64,000 nt of DNA from Rheum nobile (GCA_027886185.1 WOAB01000040.1:11594001-11658000); one strand, 5' to 3'. Shown: positions 1-12,246, numbered from the stretch's first letter. Program-made: numbers and translations. Notes: generated from the sequence alone by a model not told the origin.

Positions 1-13
1 ATCGGTTTCTATC

Positions 14-1471
14 TCACACTTTTGATATGAACCTGTTCAGGGTGGCGACTCTGCCTATCAGCTTTTGGACATCTTTGATGCATCGAGGAGACTGCAAGTC
101 AAAGAGAGCATTGATTTGGTCGATACTAGCTTCGATCCCCCGTTGCGTCAACATGTAACCTAAGAATTTTCCAAACGAGACTCCAAAGGAACACTTGGTA
201 AGGTACATTTTCATGTCATACTTCTCCAAGATCTCGAACGTCATTCTCAGGTGTTCGATATGGTCGACCATCTTCTTTGATTTGACCAGCATGTCATTAA
301 TGTAGACCTTTACCATGTTGCCAATCTAGTTCTCAAACTGGCTCCGACATTCTTCAGACCAAACAACATCACTGGCCCCGACATTCTTCAGACCGAACGA
401 CATCACTTTGTAGCAATAGATTCCTTGATTGGTGATGAAGGTGGTCTTCTCTTGATCTTCTAGACTCATCTAAATTCGGTGATGTACGCTGAAAGTCCAT
501 AAAGGTAAGCATCTCATGACAAGCAGTGGTGTTGACCATGGCGTCGAAGTAAGACAGTGGGAAAGAATCTTTTGGACACGCCTTGTTGAGGTCGATGAAG
601 TCGACGCAGACTCTCCACTTTTTGTTCTTCTTCTTTACTATCACCACGTTGGCTAACCAATTAGGATAACGGGGTTGTATGATCTTGTCGGTCTCTAACA
701 AAGCTCGTACTTTCTCGTCTATTACTTTGCTCCTCTTTGGTGCAATCTTTCTTCGCCTCTGCTTGACTGGTGCGAACTTTCTTTGCCTCTGCTTGACTAG
801 TTGGTGTTAGGGATCTACATTGAGTTTATGGACAATCACGTTTGAACTGATGTCGGTCTTGTCCTCATGTGTCCATGCAAAGCATTCGAAATAAGACCGT
901 AAGAAGTCGACTAGCTGCTTTATGATCTTGCCACGCATTTCCAAGCCTATCTTCACGACATCGTTCGGCTTGCTAGGATCTAAGATCACCTCATCTAGTT
1001 CACGGGCTCTAGCTTTGTGTAATGCATTGACGTCTTGCACTCCGTTAATTGCAATGCAGTTTGCCCTTTGTTGCTTCTTTGTGACTGTCGGCTTCAACGA
1101 AATTCTAAAACACTCCTTCACCAATCTCTGGTCGCCTTTGATTTCTTGTACCCCCAACTTGGTTAGGAACTTGATGGTCTAATGGTACGTTGACGGGACC
1201 AGCTTCATGCAATGTATCCAAGGGCGGCCCGATAGGGGTTGAATGGTAACGGGCAGTCTATGATAAAAAACTTGACTCGGAGGTTCACCCCGCTCGCGTA
1301 GGTGGTTAGTGTGATCTTCCCTAGTGAGTTGCTCACCTCGCCACTAAATCCCACTAAGTGAATTGAGTTCTTGATAATGTCCTCTCGGCTTAAACCGAGG
1401 TATGTAAGGCTTCGGTCATCATCAGGTTTGTTGAGTTGTCGTTGTCTACCAGGACGCGCCTCACCAAGCAA
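14..1471 (-). pseudogene. Tat-type protease and reverse transcriptase remnant
   Basis: Four open pieces in two frames cover, in coding order, the end of the aspartic protease (1205-1471, 'LVGFSGEV' and 'TLTTYASG'), the pre-RT segment (807-1157, 'FAWTHEDK'), the RT fingers and palm (369-701, 'WRVCVDF', 'LNKACPKDSFPLSYFDAM'), and the RT palm to thumb (14-316). The catalytic box reads 'YINDMLVKSK'. The family norm is YIDD, so one catalytic Asp has become Asn. Frame changes lie near 320-370 and 1160-1205. The protein would have copied element RNA into DNA inside virus-like particles. It cannot be functional now. Confidence 0.85.
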
Positions 1472-1871
1472 TTGTTGATAATGAGAGATATGACGAGACT
1501 GTCATGGTGTTCAACTACGGTTTCGTCAGGTTCGTCGAAATTAATAGGTGCATTGTTAGACTCCATCCGGCACGGCCGATAGCTTATTGGAGTCGGTCAC
1601 TTTGGCATTTTGTTTGGCGGCGGAGATGAGTGTTTCGCAATTCTCAGAGCCTCCTGAGATGTTGTTCACGATCTTGACGTGAGGAGGTGGAGGCAGTAGC
1701 GCCTCTTGTCGCTTGTTTTGATCTAGGTTTTCTCATGCTCTGTATGAGATTAGATCTCTAAGGTAGCCAATCTGGAGCAATTGCGCCACTTCCTTCCTCA
1801 AGGCCACACATTTTTATTGTTATGTCCTCCATCTTGATGGAAGTTGCACCACTTGTCGATGAACTTTTTGT

Positions 1872-3253
1872 TCATGGGATTATCTGGCTTTCGAGGCCAC
1901 CTGACAACATCACCTTCACCACGTCGATCGCGTCGACGGTGAACGAGTGTTGGTGCAGGGGAGGATAGGTCCCCCTTTTACATTGACAGTCATGGTTGTT
2001 GTTGCAGACATTGTCGACAGTGCGATTTCCTGGATTTTGACGAGGATAGGGCTTGTAACGCATTTCAACTTTTTTTGCGCATTAATTGATTCACGTCGAC
2101 TCTTGTGGCGCTCCTTGTATAAGGTCATTGTCTTCCAAGTGAATGTAAGCCATGGCCTTGGGTTTAACAACTTCAAAGGTCCGATACATATATTTAGTCA
2201 AGTCACGATAGAGCTTAGATTTCTCGCATAGTCCTCTTCGGAATACCCTTATGGTGGTGGAAGCGTCACAATGAGGTATAGACACCTTCTCTTCGTTGAA
2301 ATCATTGAGGAACTTTCTTAGCGTTTCCCTCGGATGCTAGGTGACGTGATAGAGATTGCTGGGCTTCTTCTGAAACTGTTGACTGCTTGCGAATTATGTT
2401 TTAAACAGGTTAGTTAGCCCAACAAAAGAATAGATGCTATCGTTGGGTTGGTGTATGAACCAGGTCAAGGTAGAGCCTTTTGGAGTGGACCCGAACTACT
2501 TGCATATCACATCCTCTTTCAGATGTTTAGGCATCGCGCTTATCATCATCCTCTGTTATACAATATGACGTGCTCATCTTGATTGATTTTCCCATCGTAC
2601 GACAACATATCATGGACCGTGTACTTCTTACGGATTTCGATGTAAGCGATAGCGTTGGTGCAAGGTGAGTTGGCATAGTTTTCGTTGCCTTCATCCTTGA
2701 TATGTCATGTTATCTCTAGTATTTGAGCAAATCTTTCATCCAAAGTGTTAAGCTTTTCACGCAACTTTATCTCAATGACGTCATCGAACGACTCCATGGG
2801 CAGTGCCTCCATCGGATTGGTTGTTTCTGGATTATGGAGGAATTGATTGGTCATCGCCATAGGCGGGTGACGAGACCCTCCTACTCCCACGAACGGCATG
2901 AAGGGTGGAGTTGAAAAGGACGGGTTGATAGCGGCAAACTCGAGGTCGATACGCATAACGGTGTTGTCGCCACAAACATGTGGAAGTTGAGAACGAGATA
3001 CTGGTGGCGGCATGGACACGTTATGTGAACGCAATGCCTCATTCTCTTTCAACACCTTTTGGAGTTGAGCTTTAGATTGGGATATTTGAACAAGGAGCGA
3101 TACGTCTAATGCCTTCATCATTTCGCGGAGTTCTTGTAAATCCCGAGCCTTAGAAGCGTCATCATATGCCAACCCGGGGACTTCCTGAAAGGTCACCCAT
3201 CCTGGTACTACTCCCGTCCTAGCACGCTTAACTTCAGAGTTCTTTGTCCTCAC
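1872..3253 (-). pseudogene. Tat-type gag remnant
   Basis: The first 182 codons (2705-3253) are open. They carry a Leu/Glu-rich coiled-coil-like stretch ('LQELREMMKALDVSLL', 'LQKVLKENEALRSH'), a Pro/Met-rich linker and a segment ending 'LNTLDERFAQIL', which parallels the gag start of Tat-B. Downstream (2700 to 1872) the capsid-like region survives only as short pieces in several frames, for example 'KSKLYRDLTKYMYRTFEVV' at 2091-2285, with several stops. Gag would form the particle shell. The start at 3253 is the first ATG after the primer-binding region. Confidence 0.7.
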
Positions 3254-3537
3254 TTGAACCCTGAAAATGAAGAGATCTTTTTGACATGGGTAGAACTTTA
3301 ATCGTTATAAAGGATTACAAATATAGGGTGCTACAGTTCCACCATGTTGATGGTGTGTTGGTCCCCCTGCCCGCTAAGACCAGCCTAATCGAGCATATTT
3401 TGAGAGGTTGTCGTCTTGGTGGTGACAACGACATCATCAGATTCAAAAACATCATTGGTAGGTTTATCGGTGGACATGGTGTAAAGGTTATGGTGTTTGT
3501 GGTCAGAAAAAATGTGTAATCTTTTGTAGTCCTAGCC

Positions 3538-3557
3538 CCAAGGTAGGCACCAATTGT
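3538..3557 (-). other. Primer-binding site region of the left Tat-type element
   Basis: On the minus strand the sequence directly after the LTR reads CAATTGGTGCCTACC. This parallels the TTTGGCGCCCACC seen at the same place in Tat-B, with G-to-A/C-to-T type changes. It would pair with a tRNA 3' end to prime minus-strand synthesis. The exact first base is uncertain by 2-3 nt. Confidence 0.55.
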
Positions 3558-4079
3558 TGTAGACTGATTTCGTATTAGGACACGATCTGTATTGATTGTG
3601 GAGTATAGGCCCAAGGATTACACGATTGGGAACAAAAGTAAGCTTCTTATAGGAATTGTATTGTATTGATCGGTAGTTGGATGTGTCTATTACAAGAGTT
3701 GGATACCCTCCTTATATAGAGGTTCATGAATAATCATAATCCTAGTAGAGTTAGAATTACCATAAATACAAGATATTATATTTACTTGGAGCATAAGTAG
3801 GATAAAATAGCTAAGATAAGATATTTCCTAATGTAAGATATCCAATCTTATATCTTGGGATATTCCCATATAAGTGAGCTTGACGGGTCTCATATCTTCG
3901 TGAGATAAGACAACTTTATTTATGGCAACAAGATCTTCTCCGGATGCGTCGTTCGACAATTCTTCCTCGTTGTGCATCGTGACTGTCATCTCCATTGTGT
4001 CTCTTCTAATGTTGATATGTGGCAATGTGTCTTGATGACTTAGGGCACTCCACCTGGATGGGATCCGAAAGTCCTAACA
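3558..4079 (-). repeat. 5' LTR of the left Tat-type element
   Basis: On the minus strand the repeat starts TGTTAGGACTTTCGG at 4079 and ends ...GTCTACA next to the primer-binding site at 3557. It has the TG...CA ends of plant LTRs and is about 522 bp long. It has no partner in the window because the 3' LTR lies outside, so the ends rest on TG/CA, the adjacent primer site and the start of copia-like sequence beyond 4080. Confidence 0.7.
3711..3720 (-). promoter_or_regulatory. TATA box of the left Tat-type LTR
   Basis: The minus strand reads TCTATATAAGG about 360 bp into the LTR, upstream of the primer-binding site. This is a near-consensus plant TATA box in the position expected for the U3 promoter. 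Confidence 0.6.
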
Positions 4080-4529
4080 AAGAATTATCATCCCTTTGAC
4101 CCTTTGACTACTTAGAAATTGATCTTAGCAAATATCATGAATTGCAATCCTTGATTCTTGTCCAATATGAAGGTGTTGAATAAATGACCCAAAAGCAAAC
4201 AATTCATTAGAGCAATTTTAGAATCACAAAAGCTTGACAAATTCAGATAAAAATCCAAGTCAGCACAAGGGTTACAACACACAACAACTTCCAAATGGGC
4301 ACTGAGGCACAACATATCCTGCCATTGTTCATCCTTCAGAATTCCTCAATAGCAAAGCAGCTCCAAACTACTAGATAATGTCCAAATATCCAAGAAATTA
4401 CTCAAATCGTTCTCTACACTATAAATACTTTTCAACAGAAGTAAACAAGAGTCGTAACAACCATGTATCAATTACCAACAAATGACAGTACCTACAACTC
4501 CAAAGATGAACGTTGAGCATGTAAAGGAC
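4080..4529. other. Unassigned AT-rich stretch
   Basis: No convincing gene or repeat is visible. Short open frames occur on both strands but match no family I recognise. It sits between the left LTR and the first recognisable copia integrase codons. It may be decayed copia sequence. Confidence 0.4.
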
Positions 4530-5712
4530 AACGAGTAGAAGGACAAGCCAACTTTAAGTTGAAATGTTTAAGATCTAATAATGGGCTTGAATTTTGCAAC
4601 CATGACTTTGATGCTTTCTGACATTCTAATGGTGTGAGGAGGCACTTAACTATGCCAAGCACACCTCATTAGAATGGCACTGTTGAGCAATTGAACATGA
4701 CATTGCTTGAAAAGGAATGGTGCATGATCATTAATGCAGGGGTGAAACATTTCCTTTTGGGTGAGGCAGTGACAATTTCCTCATACCTGATTAATAGATC
4801 TCTTTGCTCTACCATTGGTTTCAAAACACCACAAGAAATGTGGTCTGGAACCAAGCCAAGTCTGTCACACAACCCATTTGGGTGCACTATATATGCCCAA
4901 CATTCTTCAGGTAAATTAAATCCTAGGGCCCTTAAGTGTGTCATGCTTGGGTACGCTAAAGAGGTCAAATGATACAAACTTTTACTCATCCAACCAGGTG
5001 GGTACAAAGTTATTGTTAGTAGGGATATTACCTTCAATGAGCATGAGTTTTACTCTAATGAAAGACTTACCACTTCTATTGAGAATGTAGGCAGGTCTAC
5101 AGAAACTGAAACTCATTTCTATGTGCCATCTAGGCACCCTATTGACAACAATGAGGAGGAATTCGACATTGGTTATTCTCATGTACCCTCATTTGTTTCC
5201 TCTCACTATTTTGGCAATGCCAACAATGATTTTCTAAATGAACACTTAGATGTTCATCCAACTACTGAAGACCACTTAATTGTGCAACTTCACCAATCAG
5301 GTGGGCAGGTAAGTTCCCATATTTCCCCCTCTTTTTTTGATGAGCATGATCTTGACATTGTGAACATGCCTTTTAATGAGGTTCCTAACTATGCCAACTA
5401 TCAGCTTACTAGGGATAGGGCATCTAGGATTAGAGTCCCTAATAGGAACTATGTAAACAATGTTGATGAGTTTTCTTTCATTATATATTGATGAAATCTT
5501 GAATGCTTATTCATTCCAGTTGTTTGAACATGCTATTAAATGTGATCATTTAGAATGCTGGTTGTCTGCCATGAAAGAAGAATTAGAATCCATGCATGCC
5601 AATAATACTTGGACTTTAGTTCCTAAAACAACTTCTGCTGACTGCAAATGAATCTGTAAATTGAAGGATGGGGTCCTTTCCACTAACCAGCCTAGGTATA
5701 AGACTAGGCTAG
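4530..5712 (+). pseudogene. Copia-1 integrase and RT, first half
   Basis: The frame shows the copia integrase core ('CLRSNNGLEFCNHDF', 'NGTVEQLNMTLLE'), then 'YLINRS' and 'ALKCVMLGYA', typical of the integrase C-terminal region. A low-complexity linker follows, then the start of RT ('CWLSAMKEELESMHANNTW'). Integrase would join element DNA to the host chromosome. In-frame stops occur near 4620 and 4660, and at 4970 and 5649. The sequence breaks at 5712, where the Athila-1 LTR begins. Confidence 0.8.
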
Positions 5713-6680
5713 TATAGGACAAAAACCTACCCACAAGCATATGGGTTCAGTTGTAGCTTTTCAAGTATTGTTTCCACGAGGACGATGTAATATCGTTTGT
5801 ATCTTAAACCAGTAAGCTAAGCCAAAAGATTGGAAATTTTGTTGAAGTAATAACTATAACCAAGAAACAAATGCAGGTGATGATTGTAATCAATGGAGGG
5901 AAAATTTCCAAGGCAAGGGATCCCCACAACTATGCTTCAGTAGAATTAACTAGATAAACGTCCGAATTCCGTTTGTCTTTGTTGAAGGTAACTATCTTAG
6001 GTAATTATTAATTCCTCTCGGATGATAGTAAATGTGCCTAGATTCAATAAACATCCACTCTCGTGACTTGCTAATCAAGATCTAGACCCTTTGGGCACTT
6101 AGAATCTAAGGTCAAACTGAATTAACATTCACTCTCGTGACTTGCTAAATCCAACCTAATCTTAGGGTTTCTATGATAGTTATTAATCTACATGAGAAAT
6201 TATGATGCTCTCGTAGTAATAAAATCTCAGGTTCAATTACTAGGGATCCAATAGAAGTTATTATCTCTCGGTCTCAAACCCTATCTGACTACCTATTAAC
6301 GTTTTTATGACTCGGTTGTAAACCCTAATAGGATCCAACTTGCATAAGCTAATATGAGCATAAAGCATGTAGCAATAAATCAACAAAGTTTCAGATTTCC
6401 ATTCAGGCAAATATCAAACAAGTCTACCTACGCATAGTTCGGATCACCCCAACCCTAGAAATATGGAAATTAGCTAGACATAATTGCACGATCAACCAAA
6501 GAATTCATATTAACGATGAAAACCATGAATAAGATTAAAGAGAAAGAGAAACTTAGTCTTGAATCCAATAGAACAATCTCCAAAGTTGAAATCTTCAATT
6601 CAAGCCAACAACTAGGTCTAGAGAGTAGAAAGGAGGCAAAAGGAGGCATAAGAGAGAGTGCCAAAAAAACCTAAAAAAAG

Positions 6681-6690
6681 TATTTATATC
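6681..6690 (-). promoter_or_regulatory. TATA box of the Athila-1 LTR
   Basis: The minus strand reads GATATAAATAC. The same box is kept in the 5' LTR near 51380 (GGTATAAATATT). The palindromes at 6744-6911 lie just upstream of it, in the U3 region. Confidence 0.6.
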
Positions 6691-6743
6691 GTCCTAAAAT
6701 AAAAGGGGTCAAAAAAATAACAATTCGGGTCCGCGGGGGCATG

Positions 6744-6911
6744 GCACGGTTTGTGACAAACCGTGCAGAATTACAGCGTGTACAGGGGGAGTTGGCACAG
6801 TTTGTGGCATAGTTTGTCACACACTGTGCCACTTTTACAGAGGCGCCTTTTCTCGCGTTCTCAATTCTGCACGGACAACGACATGTTAGCACGGTTTGTG
6901 ACAAACCGTGC
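6744..6911. repeat. Palindromic repeats in the Athila-1 LTR
   Basis: Two perfect palindromes, 6744-6766 and 6889-6911, have arms GCACGGTTTGT and ACAAACCGTGC around a single G. An imperfect copy lies at about 6797-6831. They sit about 55-220 bp upstream of the TATA box. The matching copies in the 5' LTR (about 51440-51620) are degraded, mostly by C/T and G/A changes. Confidence 0.85.
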
Positions 6912-7159
6912 CAAGCTGCAGAGTGGCATTCTTTTTCTTCATTCGCCTTCCAATTCGCCCGTGCACTTCTCCTATAACGTCCATGCCTCGTATTGTACCA
7001 AAAGTCCACCAATGTATCTAAAATCACGCAGAAACTCGTGTAGACATCTAAACTAAAGAAAATGATGCAATTAGCTAAAAATGCAAGATAATAAATGTGG
7101 AAATGCCTAAACTATAACCTAAATGCATGTCCTAAATGTGTATAAAATGGATGTCATCA

Positions 7160-8571
7160 AATTCCCCCAATCTTAACCCTTGCTTGTCCTCAAGCAAGTA
7201 CACAATCTATAAATCCACAAAATATGTCAAGGTTGTTTCTACCCAAGAGACAAGTGAGCAATGACCATGAGAGTCTAAACAATGAGACAAGTGCAATCAT
7301 AGCATTCTTTGCAACCAATGATATCAATGTAATTAGTTCATCAACTCTAGACCTCACAAGGATAAAGAAATGAAGTCACTCCACTCATGTGTCTAGGGTC
7401 GTGTTTCGCTTAGTTTTCCAATTTGAATGCTAAACTACCATAGGCTTGCAATAGTGTCCTAAATCTCCACTACGGAAGACCATGTACATAACAAAAATCA
7501 AGAGGACTTTCCAGGGTTGTAATGGGGCCAAGGTATAGGATTTAGGTAAGGATATATTTAGGCCATGTGATGCTAAATCCGGGAAAGAGGATTACCAGGA
7601 CGACACCAAGCTTGAAACGATCCCACAAATCCAATTGTATTCTTCAAACCCATACAACAAAACCCTTTTAATGCTAAATTGTCTCCTTCCTTTGCTTTGT
7701 TTGCTTATTCTTCCTTGCTTTTTTTCTTCTTTTTTCAATTTTTTTTTACAAGGAAGAAAATGCGAAAAAGGAAAGGAGAACATTACAAGGCATAGTCATA
7801 TCCAACCACTAACATACGCGACCTCCCCCAAGCTTGGCTCAAGTCCACATTAAAGTATCCTAATCTCCGGATGGGTAGGAAGAATATATAGGCTCGGTAT
7901 GCTTTTGTGGAGCTTCCAAAGAAAAGGCAATTAAGGCACAAAGGGGCTTTAAGCAGAGGAAAACATATATAGGGTGGCCAAGGATAAAGGGTTTAAAAGA
8001 AACAATGCCTCAATCATGTTAATGTCATGTACATAAATCATAGATGTTGCCTTGAAAAAGGTATTAATGCAAGTTCTAGAGTTAGCAATCAAATAAAGAT
8101 TCACACATAGAGAAAAAGAGAGGACTTGCATAGAAATAGTCCTAAAAGGTCAAAACCTCATCGGCTTTTTGCCTAGAGTGTCGGTCCTAACACATCTCAA
8201 TCAAAGGTCACATGCTCAAGCCAATTGTCTAAAGTGTAAACCCTCATAATCATGCACAACAAGCAATTGCAGTATCAACAACCAAAACGAATTGAGAGGA
8301 TTCATAAACCATGCATTACAAGAAGAACAACCAGAGGAAATTAAGCAATAAGAGTCAAATCAAACATTCATAATGCAATGCATGAAACCAAGTTCATTAA
8401 AAAAATGAAAAAAAAATTGCAAAATTAAACCAAGCAAATGCAACTAAACCTAAGATGATTATGCAACTAGATGAACATGCAAATCTACATGTCAATTGCT
8501 CCCCCATGCTAAACCCTACATTGTCCCAATGTAGAAAAGTAACAAAAGAGGAAGAAACTCACATAGTCAGT
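7160..8571 (-). other. Athila-1 polypurine tract and 3' noncoding region
   Basis: Directly inside the 3' LTR the minus strand reads GATTGGGGGAATTT, a clear polypurine tract for plus-strand priming. The remaining 1.4 kb to the end of the third ORF is A-rich on the plus strand. I see no convincing gene in it. Confidence 0.7.
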
Positions 8572-9728
8572 CTATTGCGGTGGTGGGTTTTTGGGGTCGT
8601 AGTCATGTCTGAACATCTGGCGGTACATCTGGAAGAACATGGCGCGCTCCTGAGCCTGTTGTGCCACTATTTCATCAACTCGGCGTTGTAAGGCCACAAT
8701 ATCATCATTTCTTGCGGTGGAAGCAGCGGCACCAGAAGACTCACCATGCTCTCACTGGCTAGGGGGCTCATCAGCATCATCATCATGGGGCATCGGCCCT
8801 TCCCAGTTACGGACCCAGTTGTCCACGTCATCAATAGGGGTATGGCGGGCATCAGGCAAAGGAACATGAAGGAAACCAACCTTGAATTTCAAGTAGTTAA
8901 CCTGATTGTTCCGGGCATGAATGAGCGTGTGGGCCCGACGTAAATATCGTATGTTGATTCGGTGTCGAGGGTAACTTCATGGCCAACCACAGAGACATTG
9001 AAGTGGCGGATCAGTGGAGTGATCATACCACCTATACAGAGACTACCACTGGACTTAATGGTCATCTTTGCCAGCTGTCGGGCAAGTAGAATTCCTAGAT
9101 TCACCTCCACCCCTTCTGTCATGCACTTTACGATCATCAGCTCACTGCACCGTACGTTTCCCGTGCTATCCTCACGGGAAAAGATGGTTCCTGCGAAGAA
9201 TTTCTGCATTATCATGAAGACAGGGTGCACTATGAGAGTGGCCTTTGAGTGGTGGTTGAAAGGGCGCACGCTAGTGATTTGATACCAGAATTCCTGCTCC
9301 TCTGCACTCTTCAGGTCAGATTTCTTCCCAGTAGTGGGAAACCTGTATATACGGTTGATCTCTGCAAAGCTAAGGTCCCGCCATTTGTTTCCCAAACGAA
9401 AAACCAAACTGCCACGGTCAAAGAACATGTCTTCGGTGACAGTGAGAGAACTAATCCACTCCAGGGTGAGGTTTTTGTAGGAAACCTCGTGCATGTCAAT
9501 AAAGCGTCTGAGCCCTATGCCGTTATCCAGGTGACGTATCTCTCTTAAGAGGCCAAGTCTGTGCATATCAGCGGTGTCGAGCCAACGAGTTGACTGCCAA
9601 GACAGTCGTTGCAGGGTGTTGTAGTTCGTTCATTGCTCATCGGACACCAAAATAACTTGCTTGTCGACCGATGGAATGAGAAGGGCGGCACGAGAAGTAC
9701 GGGAAGAGCGGGCGGAACGGGGTGGCAT
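8572..9728 (-). pseudogene. Athila-1 third ORF (Athila ORF-like protein)
   Basis: The start codon is at 9728 ('MPPRSARSSRTS'). The frame runs through a TGA near 9630, where Arg is plausible, into a 225-residue open block (8889-9566). A frameshift near 8925 leads to an acidic tail ('HDDDADEPP') and a final coiled-coil-like stretch ending at 8572. Core features are 'NKWRDLSFAEINRIYRFP', 'VHPVFMIMQKFFAGTIF' and 'LARQLAKMTIKSSGSLCIGG'. The layout matches the extra ORF that Athila elements carry after integrase, and the ORF3 of Athila-2. No signal peptide or membrane segment is visible, so an envelope role is not supported. Confidence 0.65.
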
Positions 9729-10613
9729 GGTGACAATCTGAGCGCTACAAGAAAACCTGTGAGTGCAAGGCAACGACACACAAAGCACAAAACAAAACAA
9801 AACAACTCACAAGGTAATCTATCCCGCCAAGGGCCTAATCATGAATTTCTATCCCGCCAAGCCTAATCAAAGCAGTAAATAGACATGTCAATCCCACCAA
9901 GGGCCTATGACAACTAACAAGTTAGGTAATAGGTAACGTCAAGGATCCAGGAAAGCGAAAAAATAGTAAACAAGTAAAGTCTATCAATTTTCCCGCGCAT
10001 AATCAAATTACCCAACATGGAAATAGATAAACCCCCCAAATCAAGCCATTTGATAAACCCCAAAATCAAACAAACTAGACAAACTCCCTAAATCACCTAA
10101 GCTAGAAAACCACAAAATCAACAAAACTAAACTAACAAGAAAAGAGATCAATTAAACTAGAAGAAACAAACAAAAACAAGTGCAAATACTCCTAGATGTA
10201 ACAAGCAAAAAACAAAGAAAAGGGGGAGAATTTACCTTGAAACCAAGTGTGAGGAGAGGGAAAAAAAAAAGGTGGCTCGGTGGGCTCGGTGGAGGGCCGG
10301 ATCTGGGCTCGTGGGACACTGTGCGGGCTCGGTGGTGGCTGGGTGTGGTCGCGGGCAGGCTGGGCGCGGATCACCGAGGGAGTTCGATCGCTAGCGGTTG
10401 AGAGGAGAGTGTGAGAGGAGATGGGTGCGTGAGGGTGAGAGAGGAGAGGAGGTCGTGAGAGGCAGCTAGGGTTGGGAAAGAAAAGAAAAGGAGGGAGAGG
10501 AAAAAGGAAAGAAAAAAGAAAAGGAAAAGAAAGAAAATATTTTATTTTTCACTTTTTTTTATATTTTTTTTAGAAGCAATTTTGTTTTGGAAAAGTACCG
10601 CTTGCACGGTTTG
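9729..10613 (-). other. Athila-1 linker between integrase and third ORF
   Basis: This is a noncoding, A-rich region on the plus strand with a GA-rich stretch at 10390-10550 (CT-rich on the coding strand), resembling a leader before the third ORF. No gene is seen. Confidence 0.5.
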
Positions 10614-10766
10614 TTGCACGATTTGTGACAAACCGTGCAGGACTCCAGAGAGTGCCTCCAGAAGGAGGCACGGCCAGGTGTACGGTTTGTGACAAACCGT
10701 GCGTCTTTCCAGTAAGTGCCTTCGCCCGGAGGCACGGTTTCCTGCATGGTTTGTCACAAACCGTGC
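10614..10766. repeat. Internal copies of the Athila-1 palindrome
   Basis: Three copies of the LTR palindrome family occur here, at 10614-10648 (arm partly duplicated), 10680-10702 (one mismatch) and 10733-10766 (one arm interrupted). Between them is a second inverted repeat with arms GTGCCTCC and GGAGGCAC. The block lies just beyond the integrase stop codon. Confidence 0.8.
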
Positions 10767-10871
10767 GGGGCTCCAGAGATGCGTTTTTTTTAAGAGAAAG
10801 AATAAAACTTACCTTGGGTTGCCTCCCAAGTAGCGCTTGCTTAAGGTCGTTAGCTTGACCTTCCATCAATA

Positions 10872-12219
10872 TCACATACTCGGATCAGGAAGATCTATGG
10901 AAACGATCTCCTCAACCGGATTCCCATTTATGTACTTCTTCAAGCGCTGACCATTCACCTTAAATTCCCCTTTTTCTTCATTCCAAACATCAAGTGCACC
11001 ATGAGGATATACCTTACGCACTTGGAAAGGTCCGCTCCACTTTGATCTCAATTTGCCTGGGAAGAGCTTGAGCCTAGAATTGAAAAGCAAAACAAGATCA
11101 CCTTCTTGAAAATCTTTAGGCGCAATGTGTTTGTCATGCCATCTCTTGGTTCTCTTCTTGTAAATCCTGACATTCTCATAGGCATCCAATCTCAACTCCT
11201 CCAACTCTTGCAATTGTAGTCTCATCTTCTCACCTACTTCTTTCATATCATAATTGAACAACTTAATTGCCCAATATGCCGTATGCTCCAATTCCACAAG
11301 GAGATGACATGATTTCCCATAGACGAGCATGTATGGTGTAGTGATGATAGGAGTCTTAAAAGCAGTCCTGTAAGCCCAAAGAGCATTATCAAGCTTCAAA
11401 GACCAATCCTTTCGGGATCGGGATACTGTCTTCTCTAAAATGCTCTTAATCTTGATGTTGGAAACCTCCACTTGACCACTTGTTTGAGGATGATATGGGG
11501 TGGCAATTTTATGTGTTACCCCATACTTCTTCAATAAAGCCTCAAACTTATTCTCAATAAAATGTGATCCCCCATCACTAATCACAACTCTTGATGTCCC
11601 AAATCTAGGAAAAATCACCTTGTTGAAGAACTTGATCACCACCCTAGAGTCATTAGTTGGAGAGGCAATGGCTTCAACCCACTTGGACACATAATCAATC
11701 GCCACAAAAATGTACTTGTTGCTGCAGGACGGTAGAAAAGGTCCCATGAAATCAACTCCCCACACATCAAAAATTTCAACCTCCTGGATGTTATTAAGAG
11801 GCATCTCATTCCTCCTGGAAATATTTCCAGTCCGCTGGCAAGCATCACAAGAGGCAATGAAACGGTGCACATGACTGGAGGATCTTAGAAGTGGACATGG
11901 ATAAACTAGCATGGCCTCCACAGGGTAAAGAATGAAAATGAGTGATAACACTCTCTACCTCCTCCTCAGGGATGCATCGCCTGATAATCCCATCAGCACA
12001 CCGCTTGAAAAGCAAAGGCTCATCCCAGGAATAATGTCTAACATCAGACATGAACTTCTTCTTCTGTTGGAAAGATAGGTCAGACGGTAACTCATTGCAA
12101 ACCAAATAATTGACAAAATCAGCATACCAGAGCATCCTGGAATTTGCAAGAGTCAGGATCTGCTCAGTAATCCTGAAAAGATGGTCATCAGGAAAAGAAT
12201 CATCAATAAGGGGGCTCAT
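10872..12219 (-). pseudogene. Athila-1 integrase
   Basis: Two overlapping frames (11845-12219, then 10872-11951) make up the integrase. Visible features are the zinc-binding region ending 'CDACQRTGN', and the catalytic core with Asp in 'WGVDFMGPF', Asp in 'VISDGGSHF' and Glu in 'QVEVSN'. The DDE set is therefore still present. The C-terminal part ends 'LDVWNEEKGEFKVNGQRLKKY'. A frameshift lies at about 11845-11950, inside the zinc-binding region. The enzyme would insert the cDNA into the chromosome. A run of 359 open codons after so much decay elsewhere is notable but may be chance. Confidence 0.9.
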
Positions 12220-12246
12220 CTTGAGTACACTCTAGTTGCTCTGGAG

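Larger units (their letters stand above)
1..4079 (-). mobile_element. Tat-type Ty3/gypsy retrotransposon, 5' part only
   Basis: The element reads on the minus strand, in the order 5' LTR (3558-4079), primer-binding site, gag, protease and reverse transcriptase. It runs off the left edge of the window inside RT, so integrase and the 3' LTR are not seen. Its proteins resemble those of Tat-B further right: the same coiled-coil gag start, the same pre-RT segment and the same 'MLVKSK' RT context. The Tat assignment rests on that resemblance. All genes are broken by frameshifts and stops, so the copy is dead. It abuts the copia-1 fragment at 4080. Whether it inserted into that copia or only lies beside it cannot be told without its left end. 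Confidence 0.8.
5713..7159 (-). repeat. 3' LTR of Athila-1
   Basis: The repeat is about 1447 bp. Read on the minus strand it starts TGATGACATCCATTTTATAC at 7159. The other LTR ends ...GCCTAATCA, and here that end has decayed to ...TCCTATA. It matches 50408-51798 plus 55332-55406 throughout. The two copies differ more from each other than the LTRs of Tat-B, Athila-2 or C do, so Athila-1 is older, as the nesting requires. Confidence 0.9.

Noticed and set aside
6744..6911. Palindromes in the Athila-1 LTR as a CRISPR-like array or tRNA-like genes
   Set aside because: There is no regular spacing, the spacers are not of equal length, and no tRNA fold is visible. This is a eukaryotic nuclear sequence.
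8572..9728. Athila-1 third ORF as an envelope gene
   Set aside because: No signal peptide, membrane segment or cleavage site is visible in any of its frames.
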